In this document: positions 42,713-51,252 of the stretch, in pieces
Numbering within the stretch: position 1 is the first letter of the stretch
Layout of the letters: each line of letters starts with the position of its first letter
Source: Tepidicella baoligensis
Lineage (GTDB): Bacteria > Pseudomonadota > Gammaproteobacteria > Burkholderiales > Burkholderiaceae_C
DNA: 64,000 bases
Direction of reading: 5' to 3'
Assembly (NCBI RefSeq): GCF_013432195.1
Contig: NZ_JACCDB010000003.1
Location: 1-64,000, forward strand
Made by a program: the position numbers and the translations under genes
Notes under the pieces: model-generated
What the model was told of the DNA's origin: nothing
Seen by the model: only the letters and a program-made list of their open reading frames with translations
Database searches by the model: none

Positions 42713-43372
42713 ATGAGACTGTTGCTTGTGGAAGACGAACCGTCGCTGCGCCGGCAGTTGCACGCCGCACTGGAAGCAGCGGGCTATGCAGTCGATGTGG
42801 CCGACAACGGGCAGGATGCCTGGTTGCTGGGCGACGTCAACCCCTACGACGTGGTCGTGCTCGACCTGGGGCTGCCGGTGTTGGACGGCATCACGGTGTT
42901 GAAACGCTGGCGTCAGTCGGGCCGGCACATGCCCGTGATGATCCTGACGGCGCGCGACAGCTGGAGCGACAAGGTGGCCGGGATCGATGCCGGCGCCGAC
43001 GATTACCTGGCCAAACCCTTTCACATGGAGGAGTTGCTGGCCCGACTCAGGGCGCTCATCCGGCGACAGCAAGGGCATGCATCGGCCACGCTGTCGTGTG
43101 GCGATGTGGTGCTCGATACGCGGACCGGGCGGGTCACCCGGGGCGGCGAGCCCGTCGCCCTCACCAGTCACGAATACCGCGTGCTGGCCTACCTGATGCA
43201 TCGAGCGGGCAGCGTGGTGAGCCGCACGGAGCTGACCGAACACATTTACGCGCAGGACTTTGATCGCGACTCCAACACCATCGAGGTGTTCATTGGCCGG
43301 CTGCGCAAGAAACTGTCACCGGACCTGATCGAAACCGTTCGCGGACTGGGTTACCGGCTGGTGCAGCCATGA
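42713..43372 (+). CDS. OmpR-family response regulator (QseB/PmrA-like), SHP-cluster
   Basis: 219 residues. Receiver domain with EDE near residue 8, phospho-Asp in VVVLDLGLPVLDG, and Lys in YLAKPFHMEEL. The winged helix ends DRDSNTIEVFIGRLRKKL and IETVRGLGYRLV. The last 4 nt overlap the kinase gene. It probably controls the divergent shp-dhc-cytb operon. Confidence 0.9.
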   Translation: MRLLLVEDEPSLRRQLHAALEAAGYAVDVADNGQDAWLLGDVNPYDVVVLDLGLPVLDGITVLKRWRQSGRHMPVMILTARDSWSDKVAGIDAGADDYLAKPFHMEELLARLRALIRRQQGHASATLSCGDVVLDTRTGRVTRGGEPVALTSHEYRVLAYLMHRAGSVVSRTELTEHIYAQDFDRDSNTIEVFIGRLRKKLSPDLIETVRGLGYRLVQP

Positions 43373-44751
43373 GCGCATGGGCCCGTTCGCTGCGACTCCG
43401 CGTCGGCGTGATCACGCTGATCACGCTGAGCCTGGCCTTGGTCGCCGCCCACTGGTGGTTGAGCGAGCAATTCAGCAAGCATCTGACGCACCAATTCGAC
43501 CAGGCACTGAGCTGGCAGCTCGACCAGGTGACCGCACGGCTGGTGTTTGATGAGGCCGGACAACCCGCGGTGCCGGCCGGCGCGCTGTCTGACCCTCGAT
43601 GGGACAAGCCGTATTCGGGGCTGTACTGGCAGATCGACCGCATGGACACAGCCAGCCAGGTCCGCCAGGTGGTGCTGCGCTCCCGCTCCCTGTGGGACGG
43701 CGCGCTGTCTCTGGACATCGATGCGCTGACGGATGACGACATGCATGCCCATGCCGACATCGGGCCCAATGGCGAAACCCTGCGGGTGATCGAAAGAACC
43801 CTGCGAAACCCGGATGTTCCTGGGTATTCATGGCGAATCATGGTCGCCTCGGACACCCGCTCCCTGGTGGAGGCCATGGACGATTTTCGGGGCGTCCTGG
43901 CGGCCTCGCTGCTGGGCCTGGGGCTGTTGCTGGCAGCCGCTGCATGGGCCCAGTGGTCGGTGGGTCTGGCACCGCTGCGCCGGCTGCAAAAAGCCGTGGA
44001 CGAACTCCGCCAAGGAGCCTCCAGACAACTGAAAGGCGAATTCGCCTCTGAGGTGCAGCCGCTGGTGGATGACTTCAACCAGGTGATCCGGCAGCATGAC
44101 GCCTTGCTGGAGCGGGCCAGGGCGCAGGCCGGCAACCTGGCCCATGCCCTGAAGACGCCCCTGGCCATCATCGGCAACGCCGTCAAGACGGATGCCGCCT
44201 TCCCACAGGCGGGGTTGATCCGGGAGCAGCTGGATGTGGCCCAGCGCCAGATCGGATGGCACCTGGCCAGGGCGCGAGCCGCCGGCTCCATGCAGACCCC
44301 CGGGGTGAGCACACCGCTCGCGCCGCTGCTCGGCGGCCTGCTGAATGCGATGCACAAACTGCACGCCGAGCGAAGCATCGAGGTTCACATGGACGATCCG
44401 GGTCCGCAACTGTGCTTTGCCGGCGAGGAGCAGGACTTGCGGGAAATGCTGGGGAACCTGTTGGACAACGCCTTTCTGAGCGCCCGACGGGCGGTGTGGG
44501 TGAGCGCAGACGTGCAGGCAGGCCGTCTGCGGATCACCATTGCGGACGATGGAAAGGGCATCGCGCCCGATCAGCAGCCGTTGGTGCTGGAACGGGGCAT
44601 GCGCCTGGACGAGTCGCGGCCCGGCCATGGACTGGGCCTCGCGATCGTGCGGGAACTGGCCGCGCTGTATGAGGGGGAACTGCGTCTGGGGCAGCGCGAA
44701 GGCGGCGGCCTCAGCGCCACCCTGACGCTGCCCGCCACCTCACACCCCTGA
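43369..44751 (+). CDS. Sensor histidine kinase (PhoQ/QseC-like), SHP-cluster
   Basis: 460 residues. Two membrane helices (VGVITLITLSLALVAAHWW; SLLGLGLLLAAAAWAQWSV) flank a periplasmic sensor of about 120 residues. H-box is NLAHALKTPLAIIGN, a PhoQ-like variant. ATPase motifs: NLLDNAFLSARR, ADDGKGIAPDQ and GHGLGLAIV. ATGA overlap with the response regulator. The signal is unknown; redox or NO status is plausible from the neighbouring cytochromes. Confidence 0.88.
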   Translation: MSAWARSLRLRVGVITLITLSLALVAAHWWLSEQFSKHLTHQFDQALSWQLDQVTARLVFDEAGQPAVPAGALSDPRWDKPYSGLYWQIDRMDTASQVRQVVLRSRSLWDGALSLDIDALTDDDMHAHADIGPNGETLRVIERTLRNPDVPGYSWRIMVASDTRSLVEAMDDFRGVLAASLLGLGLLLAAAAWAQWSVGLAPLRRLQKAVDELRQGASRQLKGEFASEVQPLVDDFNQVIRQHDALLERARAQAGNLAHALKTPLAIIGNAVKTDAAFPQAGLIREQLDVAQRQIGWHLARARAAGSMQTPGVSTPLAPLLGGLLNAMHKLHAERSIEVHMDDPGPQLCFAGEEQDLREMLGNLLDNAFLSARRAVWVSADVQAGRLRITIADDGKGIAPDQQPLVLERGMRLDESRPGHGLGLAIVRELAALYEGELRLGQREGGGLSATLTLPATSHP

Positions 44752-44766
44752 GGCCAGAAAGCCCTC

Positions 44767-45072
44767 TCAGGCCTTCTTGGCGTAGGCCGTGCACCAGCCT
44801 TTGCCGGCCACCTGCTTGCCGGGGAAGATGCCACAGGCTGCGGCGGCGTCGGTTGCCTTGCCTTGGTACAACACACAGTTGCTGCATTGTTGTCCTTCCT
44901 TGTACTTGGCATGCTTCACTTGCGTTGCATCGGCCTTGTAGTTGAGATTGACCGCCATGGGATCGGTTTCAGCGACCATGGGCATGCCGGCCGCCTTCGC
45001 CACAGAGGCCAAGGCCATTGCACACGAAGTGGCAGCCACATTCATCATGAACACACGTCTTTGCATAGTCAT
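44767..45072 (-). CDS. High-potential iron-sulfur protein (HiPIP)
   Basis: 101 residues. The Tat-like signal has QRRVFMMNVAATSCAMALASVAKA. Four cluster cysteines at 63, 66, 80 and 94 (C-x2-C-x13-C-x13-C) fit a [4Fe-4S] HiPIP, a soluble periplasmic electron carrier. The start codon overlaps the stop of the PAP2 gene (ATGA), so it is translated from the PAP2 message. That partnership is unusual. Confidence 0.9.
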   Translation of the reverse strand: MTMQRRVFMMNVAATSCAMALASVAKAAGMPMVAETDPMAVNLNYKADATQVKHAKYKEGQQCSNCVLYQGKATDAAAACGIFPGKQVAGKGWCTAYAKKA

Positions 45073-45776
45073 TGCACTTTCTCCATCAAAAAAACCGACG
45101 ACCGATGCCAAGCCCAGGTCACGGCCCAGCAGATCAGGGCCGTCCAGAGGGTATGGCTGGGGTAATGGGCACCTCGCAGGGTCTGGGCCACACCGAACAA
45201 CACACCCGCCACGACGAAGGTGGCGAGCACACAGCGGCCTATCCGGCGATCCCCCGCGCGGGGGCTTTCCAACCAGGGCCAAGCCAGCGCCAGGAATGCA
45301 AAGCCGGTGGAGGCATGCCCGCCCGGAAAACAGCGCCCGGGCCCGCCATCGGCGGTGAACCATTGCCAGTGAGAGACGTAATGTGCCACGCCACCAAATG
45401 CCTCCAGATCCCACGGGCAGCTGGTCTGACTGCTGCTCTTCATCAGGTTGACGGCCAGCAACGCCAGCAGCGAGCCGCTGATGGCTTCGAAACGTTGCAA
45501 GCGTGACAGGTGCCGGATCGGCCCCCAAGGCAGCAGAGCCGACATCACTGCCATGAGAAGGATGGCGTAGGACAGCTGACGGGCCCGGTCGTGCAACACT
45601 GTTTCGAGCCAGAATGCGTGCCGCAGGGGGAAGCCCGTGTCACTCGCCAGCCATGACATGACCACCTGGTCAAGCCCGGAAACATCCCACAGCAGGGTCA
45701 GAAACAGACAGGCCAGGAACCACCGCCATTCTCGCGAAACGGTCGGCCACGCAGTGGGTGCTGACGCAGGTAACAT
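45069..45776 (-). CDS. PAP2-family phosphatase (lipid A/undecaprenyl-phosphate type)
   Basis: 235 residues with about five to six helices. The PAP2 motifs are CFPGGHASTGFAF (motif 2) and RGAHYPSHTLWTAL (motif 3). Motif 1 is KSSSQTSCPWDL, which has Cys-Pro where the textbook K-x6-R-P has Arg-Pro; this CPWDL variant seems common in the subgroup. Probably dephosphorylates lipid phosphates at the periplasmic face. It is divergent from the two-component genes and near eptA, which points to lipid A remodelling. Confidence 0.8.
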   Translation of the reverse strand: MLPASAPTAWPTVSREWRWFLACLFLTLLWDVSGLDQVVMSWLASDTGFPLRHAFWLETVLHDRARQLSYAILLMAVMSALLPWGPIRHLSRLQRFEAISGSLLALLAVNLMKSSSQTSCPWDLEAFGGVAHYVSHWQWFTADGGPGRCFPGGHASTGFAFLALAWPWLESPRAGDRRIGRCVLATFVVAGVLFGVAQTLRGAHYPSHTLWTALICWAVTWAWHRSSVFLMEKVQ

Positions 45777-45783
45777 GTGGTGG

Positions 45784-45789
45784 ATTGGA
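45784..45789 (-). promoter_or_regulatory. Candidate -10 of the PAP2-HiPIP promoter
   Basis: TCCAAT on the minus strand, 9-10 nt after the end of the direct repeat; the candidate -10 elements of eptA and dgkA have comparable placement. Confidence 0.35.
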
Positions 45790-45798
45790 CGCCACGAA

Positions 45799-45816
45799 CA
45801 TTAATGGAACGTTAAG
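45799..45816. promoter_or_regulatory. Direct-repeat regulator box 1 (PAP2 / two-component divergent promoter)
   Basis: CATTAAT-N4-CGTTAAG on the plus strand: two similar 7-mers starting 11 bp apart. It resembles the PmrA/BasR type of box. On the minus strand it is placed for a PAP2-HiPIP promoter; on the plus strand, TACACT (45831-45836) may be the -10 for the regulator operon. Confidence 0.6.
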
Positions 45817-45871
45817 TCGCCCCCCGCGCCTACACTACCGTTTGCATGGACCCCTCCAGGAGGCAGACCCG

Positions 45872-46543
45872 ATGCGGGTGCTGATCATCGAAGACGACCC
45901 CGGCATAGCGAATGGACTCGGCCTGACCCTGAAACAGGCCGGTTACGCTGTGGACATGGCCCCCACGCTGGCTCTCGCCCGGGCGGCCCTGGCGACGGAA
46001 CGCTTCGATCTGATCCTGCTGGATCTCGGCATGCCGGACGGGGATGGGCTCGACTGGTTGCGGCAGCTGCGTCGGCAGGGACATGCGACGCCCGTCCTGA
46101 TCATGACGGCCCGTGACGGGTTGCCCGCCAGGGTGCAGGGGCTCGATGAGGGAGCAGACGACTACCTGGTCAAGCCGTTTGCTCCCGAAGAGCTGCTGGC
46201 CCGCATGCGCGTGGCGCTGCGCCGCAGCGAGGGCCGTGCCCAGCCGACGATCCGCCACGGCGAGCTCAGCATCGATCCGGCGGCCCGAACGGTTCATCGG
46301 GCGGGAACCGCGGTGATGCTGCGAGCCAAGGAATTCGATCTGCTCATGGTGCTGGTTCGCTCGGCCGGGCAGGTCGTCACCCGGCAAAGGCTGGAAGAGG
46401 CGCTTTACAGTTTCGACGAGCCGCTGGAAAGCAATGCACTCGACGTGCACATTCACCACCTGCGGCGCAAGCTCGGCAACGACCTCCTGAAAACGGTGCG
46501 CGGCGTCGGCTACTTTGTGCCGCGGCCCGGAGAGGTGGCATGA
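45872..46543 (+). CDS. OmpR-family response regulator (PmrA/BasR-like)
   Basis: 223 residues. Receiver: IEDDPGIANGLGL at the start, phospho-Asp in LILLDLGMPDGDG, Lys in YLVKPFAPEEL. Winged helix ending LESNALDVHIHHLRRKL and LLKTVRGVGYFV. A strong AGGAGG site (45858-45863) precedes ATG 45872. The 3' end overlaps the kinase gene (ATGA). The neighbouring eptA, dgkA and PAP2 genes and their shared boxes indicate PmrAB-like control of lipid A modification. Confidence 0.9.
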   Translation: MRVLIIEDDPGIANGLGLTLKQAGYAVDMAPTLALARAALATERFDLILLDLGMPDGDGLDWLRQLRRQGHATPVLIMTARDGLPARVQGLDEGADDYLVKPFAPEELLARMRVALRRSEGRAQPTIRHGELSIDPAARTVHRAGTAVMLRAKEFDLLMVLVRSAGQVVTRQRLEEALYSFDEPLESNALDVHIHHLRRKLGNDLLKTVRGVGYFVPRPGEVA

Positions 46544-47892
46544 ACACCACGCGCCGGCGGCGCTGGCTGTGGCGATATTTGTGGGGGTGGACGCTGCTGG
46601 TCGTGCTGCTGACATGGACGGGCCTCGGCGGCATTGCCTACACCACTGGCCTGCACGAGGCCCAGGAAATCACGGATGGGCACCTGAAGTCCGCGGCCGA
46701 ACTGCTGTTGCGGATCAAGGCCTTGGGCGTAGGCCCACCATCGCTTCCCGCCCCGGCTCGCATCGGGCCACCCTCGTCGGAGGATCGTTATGCCAGTGAC
46801 CTGCATGTGGTGGCCTGGGAAAACGACCGCCTGACCTGGGACACGCACCACATGGCCGCCCGTCTGCCCCCGACCTTGGTGGATGGCCATCACACCCTGG
46901 TGTTGGCCAACGACGGCAACGTTCAGACCTGGCGGCTGTTCGTGACGACCGATGCATCTTTGCCCGGCTGGAAGCGCCGGGTGGCGGTGATGACCGACAC
47001 CGTGAGGCATCATGCGCTGGCCCTGGACATGGCCGAACACATCGTCAGGCCAGCGATCATCTTGTTTCCGCTCACGGCGCTGCTGCTGATCTGGGCCATC
47101 CGGCGTGGCCTCAAGCCGCTGAACCAGCTGTCGGCCGATATGGCGGGACTGGATGTCAGAGCCGGCAAGCGACTGGAGGGCCGGCAGGCTTTTGTGGAGC
47201 TGGAGACCACGGTGCAGGCCATACACCACCTGGTCGATCAGTTGCAGCATCAATGGGCCAGGGAACGCCAATTCAATGCCGACGTGGCGCACGAAATGCG
47301 CACTCCCCTGACATCGGCGGTGCTGCAGGCCCACATTGCCCGCTTGGCCGAAGACCCCGCGCAAAGAGAGCAGGCGCTCCAGCAGCTGGAAGCCGATGCC
47401 TTGCGAGCCGCGAACATCCTGACGCAGTTGCTCGAGCTGGCGCGAGCCGAGCAATCGAGCATGGCTCAAGCAGGCGTGGTGGACCTATGTGCCCTGGCCA
47501 GAGACGTCTGCACACGGCACCAGGGGCTGGCACACGAGTGGGGGCAGACGCTGTCGCTGAAGATACCCGATGAAGCGGTGCAGGTGCCCGGCCATGCCGC
47601 GCTGCTGGAGCTGGCCCTGCGCAACCTGATCGACAACGCCCTGCGCCACAACCCCCGAGGCACGCATGTAGAACTGAGCGTGATGGTGCTGCCTGATGGC
47701 CGGCGGGCCGTGTCGGTTTGCGACGATGGCGTGTTCCGGCCCGAGGGTTCCGAGCGAAGCGGCATGGGCGTTGGCTTGACGTTGGTCAGGCGGATTGCTG
47801 ACGCACAGGGAGCCGTCCTCGAGCACGACACGGCACAGGCACCGTTTCGCACGCGCTTTGCACTCACTTGGCCGGCATCCGATGCGCGTTAA
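46540..47892 (+). CDS. Sensor histidine kinase (PmrB/BasS-like)
   Basis: 450 residues. N-terminal helix LWGWTLLVVLLTWTGLGGIAYT, a periplasmic loop of about 130 residues, second helix PAIILFPLTALLLIWAI. H-box FNADVAHEMRTPLTSAVLQ, N-box NLIDNALRHNP, and G-box GMGVGLTLV. The stop codon lies inside regulator box 2 of eptA, so the boxed promoter allows eptA to be induced separately from the operon. Confidence 0.9.
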   Translation: MNTTRRRRWLWRYLWGWTLLVVLLTWTGLGGIAYTTGLHEAQEITDGHLKSAAELLLRIKALGVGPPSLPAPARIGPPSSEDRYASDLHVVAWENDRLTWDTHHMAARLPPTLVDGHHTLVLANDGNVQTWRLFVTTDASLPGWKRRVAVMTDTVRHHALALDMAEHIVRPAIILFPLTALLLIWAIRRGLKPLNQLSADMAGLDVRAGKRLEGRQAFVELETTVQAIHHLVDQLQHQWARERQFNADVAHEMRTPLTSAVLQAHIARLAEDPAQREQALQQLEADALRAANILTQLLELARAEQSSMAQAGVVDLCALARDVCTRHQGLAHEWGQTLSLKIPDEAVQVPGHAALLELALRNLIDNALRHNPRGTHVELSVMVLPDGRRAVSVCDDGVFRPEGSERSGMGVGLTLVRRIADAQGAVLEHDTAQAPFRTRFALTWPASDAR

Positions 47893-47904
47893 TGTTGCGC
47901 TAAC
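47887..47904 (+). promoter_or_regulatory. Direct-repeat regulator box 2 (eptA promoter)
   Basis: CGTTAAT-N4-CGCTAAC: 7-mers 11 bp apart, as in boxes 1 and 3. It overlaps the kinase stop codon and ends 23 nt before the eptA start. CAGACT, 10 nt further, is a weak -10 candidate. Confidence 0.6.
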
Positions 47905-47927
47905 GGTCGTGGGACAGACTCGCGGCC

Positions 47928-49574
47928 ATGATTTTGACACCCCGTCCCTCACATCCTTGGCATCCGACCGCACTGCTGGCCGTTTTGGCCCTCTGGCTGG
48001 CCAGCGTTGGCAACGCCCCCCTGTGGTTCAACCTGTTCGATTTATTGCCAGACCAGGGGGTACGCAGCGGCCTGATCCTGGCGGCCTGGTGGTTGGCCCT
48101 GGCGGCCTTCACGCTGAGCGTGCTTGCACTCTGTGTATGGCCCCGGTGGCTGAAGGTGGCCGGCATCGTGCTGCTGATCGTGTCCACATCAGCGAGCTAT
48201 TTCATGGTGCGCTATGGCGTGGTGATCGACCCGACCATGGTCGCCAACGCCCTGCACACCGACACGCGCGAAGTCCGCGACCTGCTCAGCCCGGACATGC
48301 TCGTGTTTCTGGCCGCGGGCGTACTCATCCCTGGCTGGTGGTGGTGGCGTCAGCCGGTGCGACGGGTCGGAGCGGGCCGGCTGGTCATGCAACAAGGCGC
48401 ATGGGCCCTGCTGGCGCTGTTGCTGGCTCTGGTGTCGATGTGGTTGACTTTTCAGGATCTGTCATCGACCATGCGCAACCACAAGTCCGTACGCTACATG
48501 ATCAACCCCTTCAACACGGCCTATGCCGTGGCGAAGAACTCGATGGCCCAGGCGACTCGGGTCGCGCAGCCCCTGCAGCCGATCGGGCTGGATGCCGAGC
48601 TCATGGACCCACCGGCGGACGCTGCCGCTGCGCCTCTGGTGGTGCTGATCGTCGGAGAAACCGCCCGAGCGGCCAACTTCGGCTTGTCGGGCTATGCCCG
48701 GGACACCACCCCGCGGCTGGCCGCCTTGCGGGACAAGGGGGAATTGGTCTATTTCGACCAGGTGCGGTCTTGCGGCACCAACACCCAGGTGTCGGTGCCC
48801 TGCATGTTCTCGGATCTGGATCGGAAGGCTTTCGACAACCGTGCCAACCGCGAAAACCTTCTGGACGTGGTGCAACGCGCAGGCCTGGCGACTCTGTGGA
48901 TCGACAACCAGTCGGGCTGCAAGGGCGTGTGCGACCGCATTCCTCACACCAGCACCACCTCGTTGAACATTGCGGGCCTGTGCGGTGGCGGTGAATGCTT
49001 CGATGAAGTGATGCTCAAGGTGCTGCCGGATCAGCTCGCTGGGCTGCCCGCGCAGCAGCGTGCCCTGGGCACACTGGTGGTGCTGCATCAGATGGGCAGT
49101 CACGGGCCGGCCTATTCCAAACGCACCCCGGCCAATTTCAAGCCCTTCCAGCCGGAATGCACGTCCACGAACCTGCAGGAATGTTCCCCCGAATCGCTGC
49201 GGAACACCTACGACAACACGATTCGCTATACCGACCATGTGGTGGCCGAAACCATCCAATGGCTTCAGGGGCAGTCGCGCCCAGTGATGCTGATCTACCT
49301 GTCGGATCATGGCGAATCGCTGGGTGAAAAGGGCCTCTACCTCCACGGCATGCCCTATACCATGTCCCCGGACGAACAAACCCATGTGCCTATGCTGATG
49401 TGGATGAACGGCGCCATGCGATCCGCCATTCGACTGGATCAACCCTGCCTGGAGGCCAGAGCGCGCGAGCCCGCTTCACACGACCATCTGTTTCACACCG
49501 TTTTGGGCCTGACACGGGTTCGCACCCAGGCTTACCGGGCTGAGCTCGACCTGACCGCCGCCTGCAGACGGTAG
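47928..49574 (+). CDS. eptA: Phosphoethanolamine--lipid A transferase EptA
   Basis: 548 residues. Five N-terminal helices (from LLAVLALWLASVGNAPLWFNL to LLALLLALVSMWLTF) anchor a periplasmic sulfatase-fold domain. The nucleophile Thr245 is in VGETARAANFGLSGY; zinc ligands are in the SDHGESLGEKGLYLHG and THVPMLMWM blocks; several disulfide cysteines (RSCGTNTQVSVPCMF, GCKGVCDR, CGGGEC) are typical of EptA/MCR. It adds phosphoethanolamine to lipid A, giving cationic-peptide and polymyxin tolerance. The chromosomal context with its own two-component system argues for an intrinsic gene, not a mobile mcr gene. Confidence 0.93.
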   Translation: MILTPRPSHPWHPTALLAVLALWLASVGNAPLWFNLFDLLPDQGVRSGLILAAWWLALAAFTLSVLALCVWPRWLKVAGIVLLIVSTSASYFMVRYGVVIDPTMVANALHTDTREVRDLLSPDMLVFLAAGVLIPGWWWWRQPVRRVGAGRLVMQQGAWALLALLLALVSMWLTFQDLSSTMRNHKSVRYMINPFNTAYAVAKNSMAQATRVAQPLQPIGLDAELMDPPADAAAAPLVVLIVGETARAANFGLSGYARDTTPRLAALRDKGELVYFDQVRSCGTNTQVSVPCMFSDLDRKAFDNRANRENLLDVVQRAGLATLWIDNQSGCKGVCDRIPHTSTTSLNIAGLCGGGECFDEVMLKVLPDQLAGLPAQQRALGTLVVLHQMGSHGPAYSKRTPANFKPFQPECTSTNLQECSPESLRNTYDNTIRYTDHVVAETIQWLQGQSRPVMLIYLSDHGESLGEKGLYLHGMPYTMSPDEQTHVPMLMWMNGAMRSAIRLDQPCLEARAREPASHDHLFHTVLGLTRVRTQAYRAELDLTAACRR

Positions 49575-49578
49575 GCGC

Positions 49579-49983
49579 TCACGCCAGCCAGCGGTGGGCC
49601 GCAGCCGTCAGCCAAACGCCTGCGCACAACAGCAGGCTGAGCAGCACGGCTGCGCTGCCCATGTCCTTCGCCCTCTTGGACAAAGCATGCCATTCCGGGC
49701 CCACGCGATCAACCACCGACTCGACGGCGGTGTTGAGCAGCTCGACCACCAGCACCAGCACCAGCACGGCGATCAGCAGAGCCGTTTCCACCCAGTCTCG
49801 ACCCAGAGCCCAGGCCGTCGGCAGCAAGATCGCTCCCAGTATCAGTTCTTGGCGGAAGGCGGGCTCGTGCCAGCCGGCCTGCAGCCCATTCAACGAATAA
49901 CGGGTGGCATGCCAGATGCGGCTGAGGCCGCGTCGTTTGGGGGGTAAGGGCGAAGTCATGTCGACATCGTAGCGGTCTGACAT
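49579..49983 (-). CDS. dgkA: Diacylglycerol kinase
   Basis: 134 residues, a small trimeric inner-membrane kinase with three helices. Signature RIWHATRYSLNGLQAGWHEPAFRQE and the catalytic VVELLNTAVESVVDRVG are present. It recycles the diacylglycerol released when EptA takes phosphoethanolamine from phosphatidylethanolamine. It is convergent with eptA (4-bp gap). The first ATG (49983) lies in regulator box 3; ATG 49959 may be the true start, nearly leaderless behind a TACGAT -10 at 49966-49971. Confidence 0.92.
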   Translation of the reverse strand: MSDRYDVDMTSPLPPKRRGLSRIWHATRYSLNGLQAGWHEPAFRQELILGAILLPTAWALGRDWVETALLIAVLVLVLVVELLNTAVESVVDRVGPEWHALSKRAKDMGSAAVLLSLLLCAGVWLTAAAHRWLA

Positions 49984-49998
49984 TAGCCGTTCATTAAG
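49981..49998 (-). promoter_or_regulatory. Direct-repeat regulator box 3 (dgkA promoter)
   Basis: On the plus strand CATTAGC-N4-CATTAAG, 7-mers 11 bp apart; on the minus strand it precedes TACGAT (a good -10) by 9-10 nt, close to the spacing at the PAP2 box. Confidence 0.6.
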
Positions 49999-50058
49999 TG
50001 ACCCGCCGCTGGGTGAGCCTGCCGCCTGCCGCTGGGGCTCGTGGCGTGTTGATGCTGG

Positions 50059-51243
50059 TCACTGGGGGGTGGTGGGGGTTGATCGGCTGGGCATGAAGCA
50101 CAACATCACGGCCGCAGCCACCGCGCAACTGGCGGAGAAGCCAAACGCCACCCAGGGGGCCCACTCCTGGTACAGCCAACCGAACACGATGGATGCAGGC
50201 AGCAAGCCCAGACCAGCAACCAGGTTGAACCAGCCGAATGCGGTGCCTCTGCGCTCCTCGGGTGCCAGATCCGCCACCAGCGCTTTTTCCACGCCCTCGG
50301 TGGCGGCCATGAACAGGCCGTAGGCGGCGAACAATACAAACAACATGGGCAGGTTCACCGAGGCAAAGCCGAGTGCGGCGTAAACGCCGGCATAGGCCAG
50401 GTAGCCACCGATCAGCAGGCGGACACGCCCGAACCGGTCCGATAACGCCGACAACGGGGCTGAAAACAGCATCGCCACGAAAGACACCGCAGCCCAGAGC
50501 AACGGAATGTACGCAGCGGCCACCCCCATCTCGCTGGCGCGCAGCAGCAAAAACATGTTGGACGAATTCCCCAGCGTGAACAGCAGCACCACGACCAGAA
50601 AGTGCTTGAAGGCATGCGGCATGTCGCGCAGCCGCCAGTCGAACTTCGGGGGTCTGGAGGCAGCCGCTTGCCTGGGTTCCTCGATGCTCAGGGCCAAGCC
50701 CAGGCAGATCACGGCAGGGACGATGGACCAGAGAAAAATGTCCTTCAGCGGCACGCCTGCCGCCAACAGACCGAATGCCAGCAAGGGGCCAACGACCGCG
50801 CCCGCGTTGTCCATGGCGCGGTGCACGCCAAAAGCCAGACCACGGCGGTCTGGCCCGACACTGGAGGCGAGCAAGGCATCTCTGGGGGAGGTGCGCAGGC
50901 CCTTGCCCACGCGGTCGGCAAAGCGGATGAACAGGACCACTTGCCACGAACCGGCAAAGGCCATCAACGGTCTGCCGAACCCCGCCAGGGCATAGCCCAC
51001 CACCAGCCAGGGCTTGGAGCGGCGGGTCTTGTCCACCACCACACCCGAAAACAGCTTGAGCAGGCTGGCCGTGGCTTCGGCTATGCCCTCGATGATCCCC
51101 AGCGCCTTGGGGCCGGCCATCAGCACCGATGCCAGGTACAAGGGAATCAGGGGGTAGAGCAGTTCGCTGGCGCTGTCGTTCACCAGGCTGATCAGCCCGA
51201 TGACCCAGACGGTGCGGGGCAGACTGATCAGCGTTTTCCACAT
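50059..51243 (-). CDS. MFS transporter
   Basis: 394 residues with about twelve helices. The loop 2-3 motif is VVVDKTRRSKPWLVVGYALAGFGRP. Also DRVGKGLRTSPRDALLA, and in the second half LSDRFGRVRLLIGGYL. The DRxGKGxRTxPRDAL motif is typical of a bacterial MFS group often annotated as efflux permeases. The substrate is unknown. It is 72 bp upstream of nothing related; it ends near the dgkA promoter. Confidence 0.85.
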   Translation of the reverse strand: MWKTLISLPRTVWVIGLISLVNDSASELLYPLIPLYLASVLMAGPKALGIIEGIAEATASLLKLFSGVVVDKTRRSKPWLVVGYALAGFGRPLMAFAGSWQVVLFIRFADRVGKGLRTSPRDALLASSVGPDRRGLAFGVHRAMDNAGAVVGPLLAFGLLAAGVPLKDIFLWSIVPAVICLGLALSIEEPRQAAASRPPKFDWRLRDMPHAFKHFLVVVLLFTLGNSSNMFLLLRASEMGVAAAYIPLLWAAVSFVAMLFSAPLSALSDRFGRVRLLIGGYLAYAGVYAALGFASVNLPMLFVLFAAYGLFMAATEGVEKALVADLAPEERRGTAFGWFNLVAGLGLLPASIVFGWLYQEWAPWVAFGFSASCAVAAAVMLCFMPSRSTPTTPQ

Positions 51244-51252
51244 CCGGCGATT

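Noticed and set aside
47928-49574. Mobile colistin-resistance gene (mcr)
   Set aside because: The protein belongs to the same family, but there is no flanking IS, base composition matches its neighbours, and it has a dedicated chromosomal two-component system.
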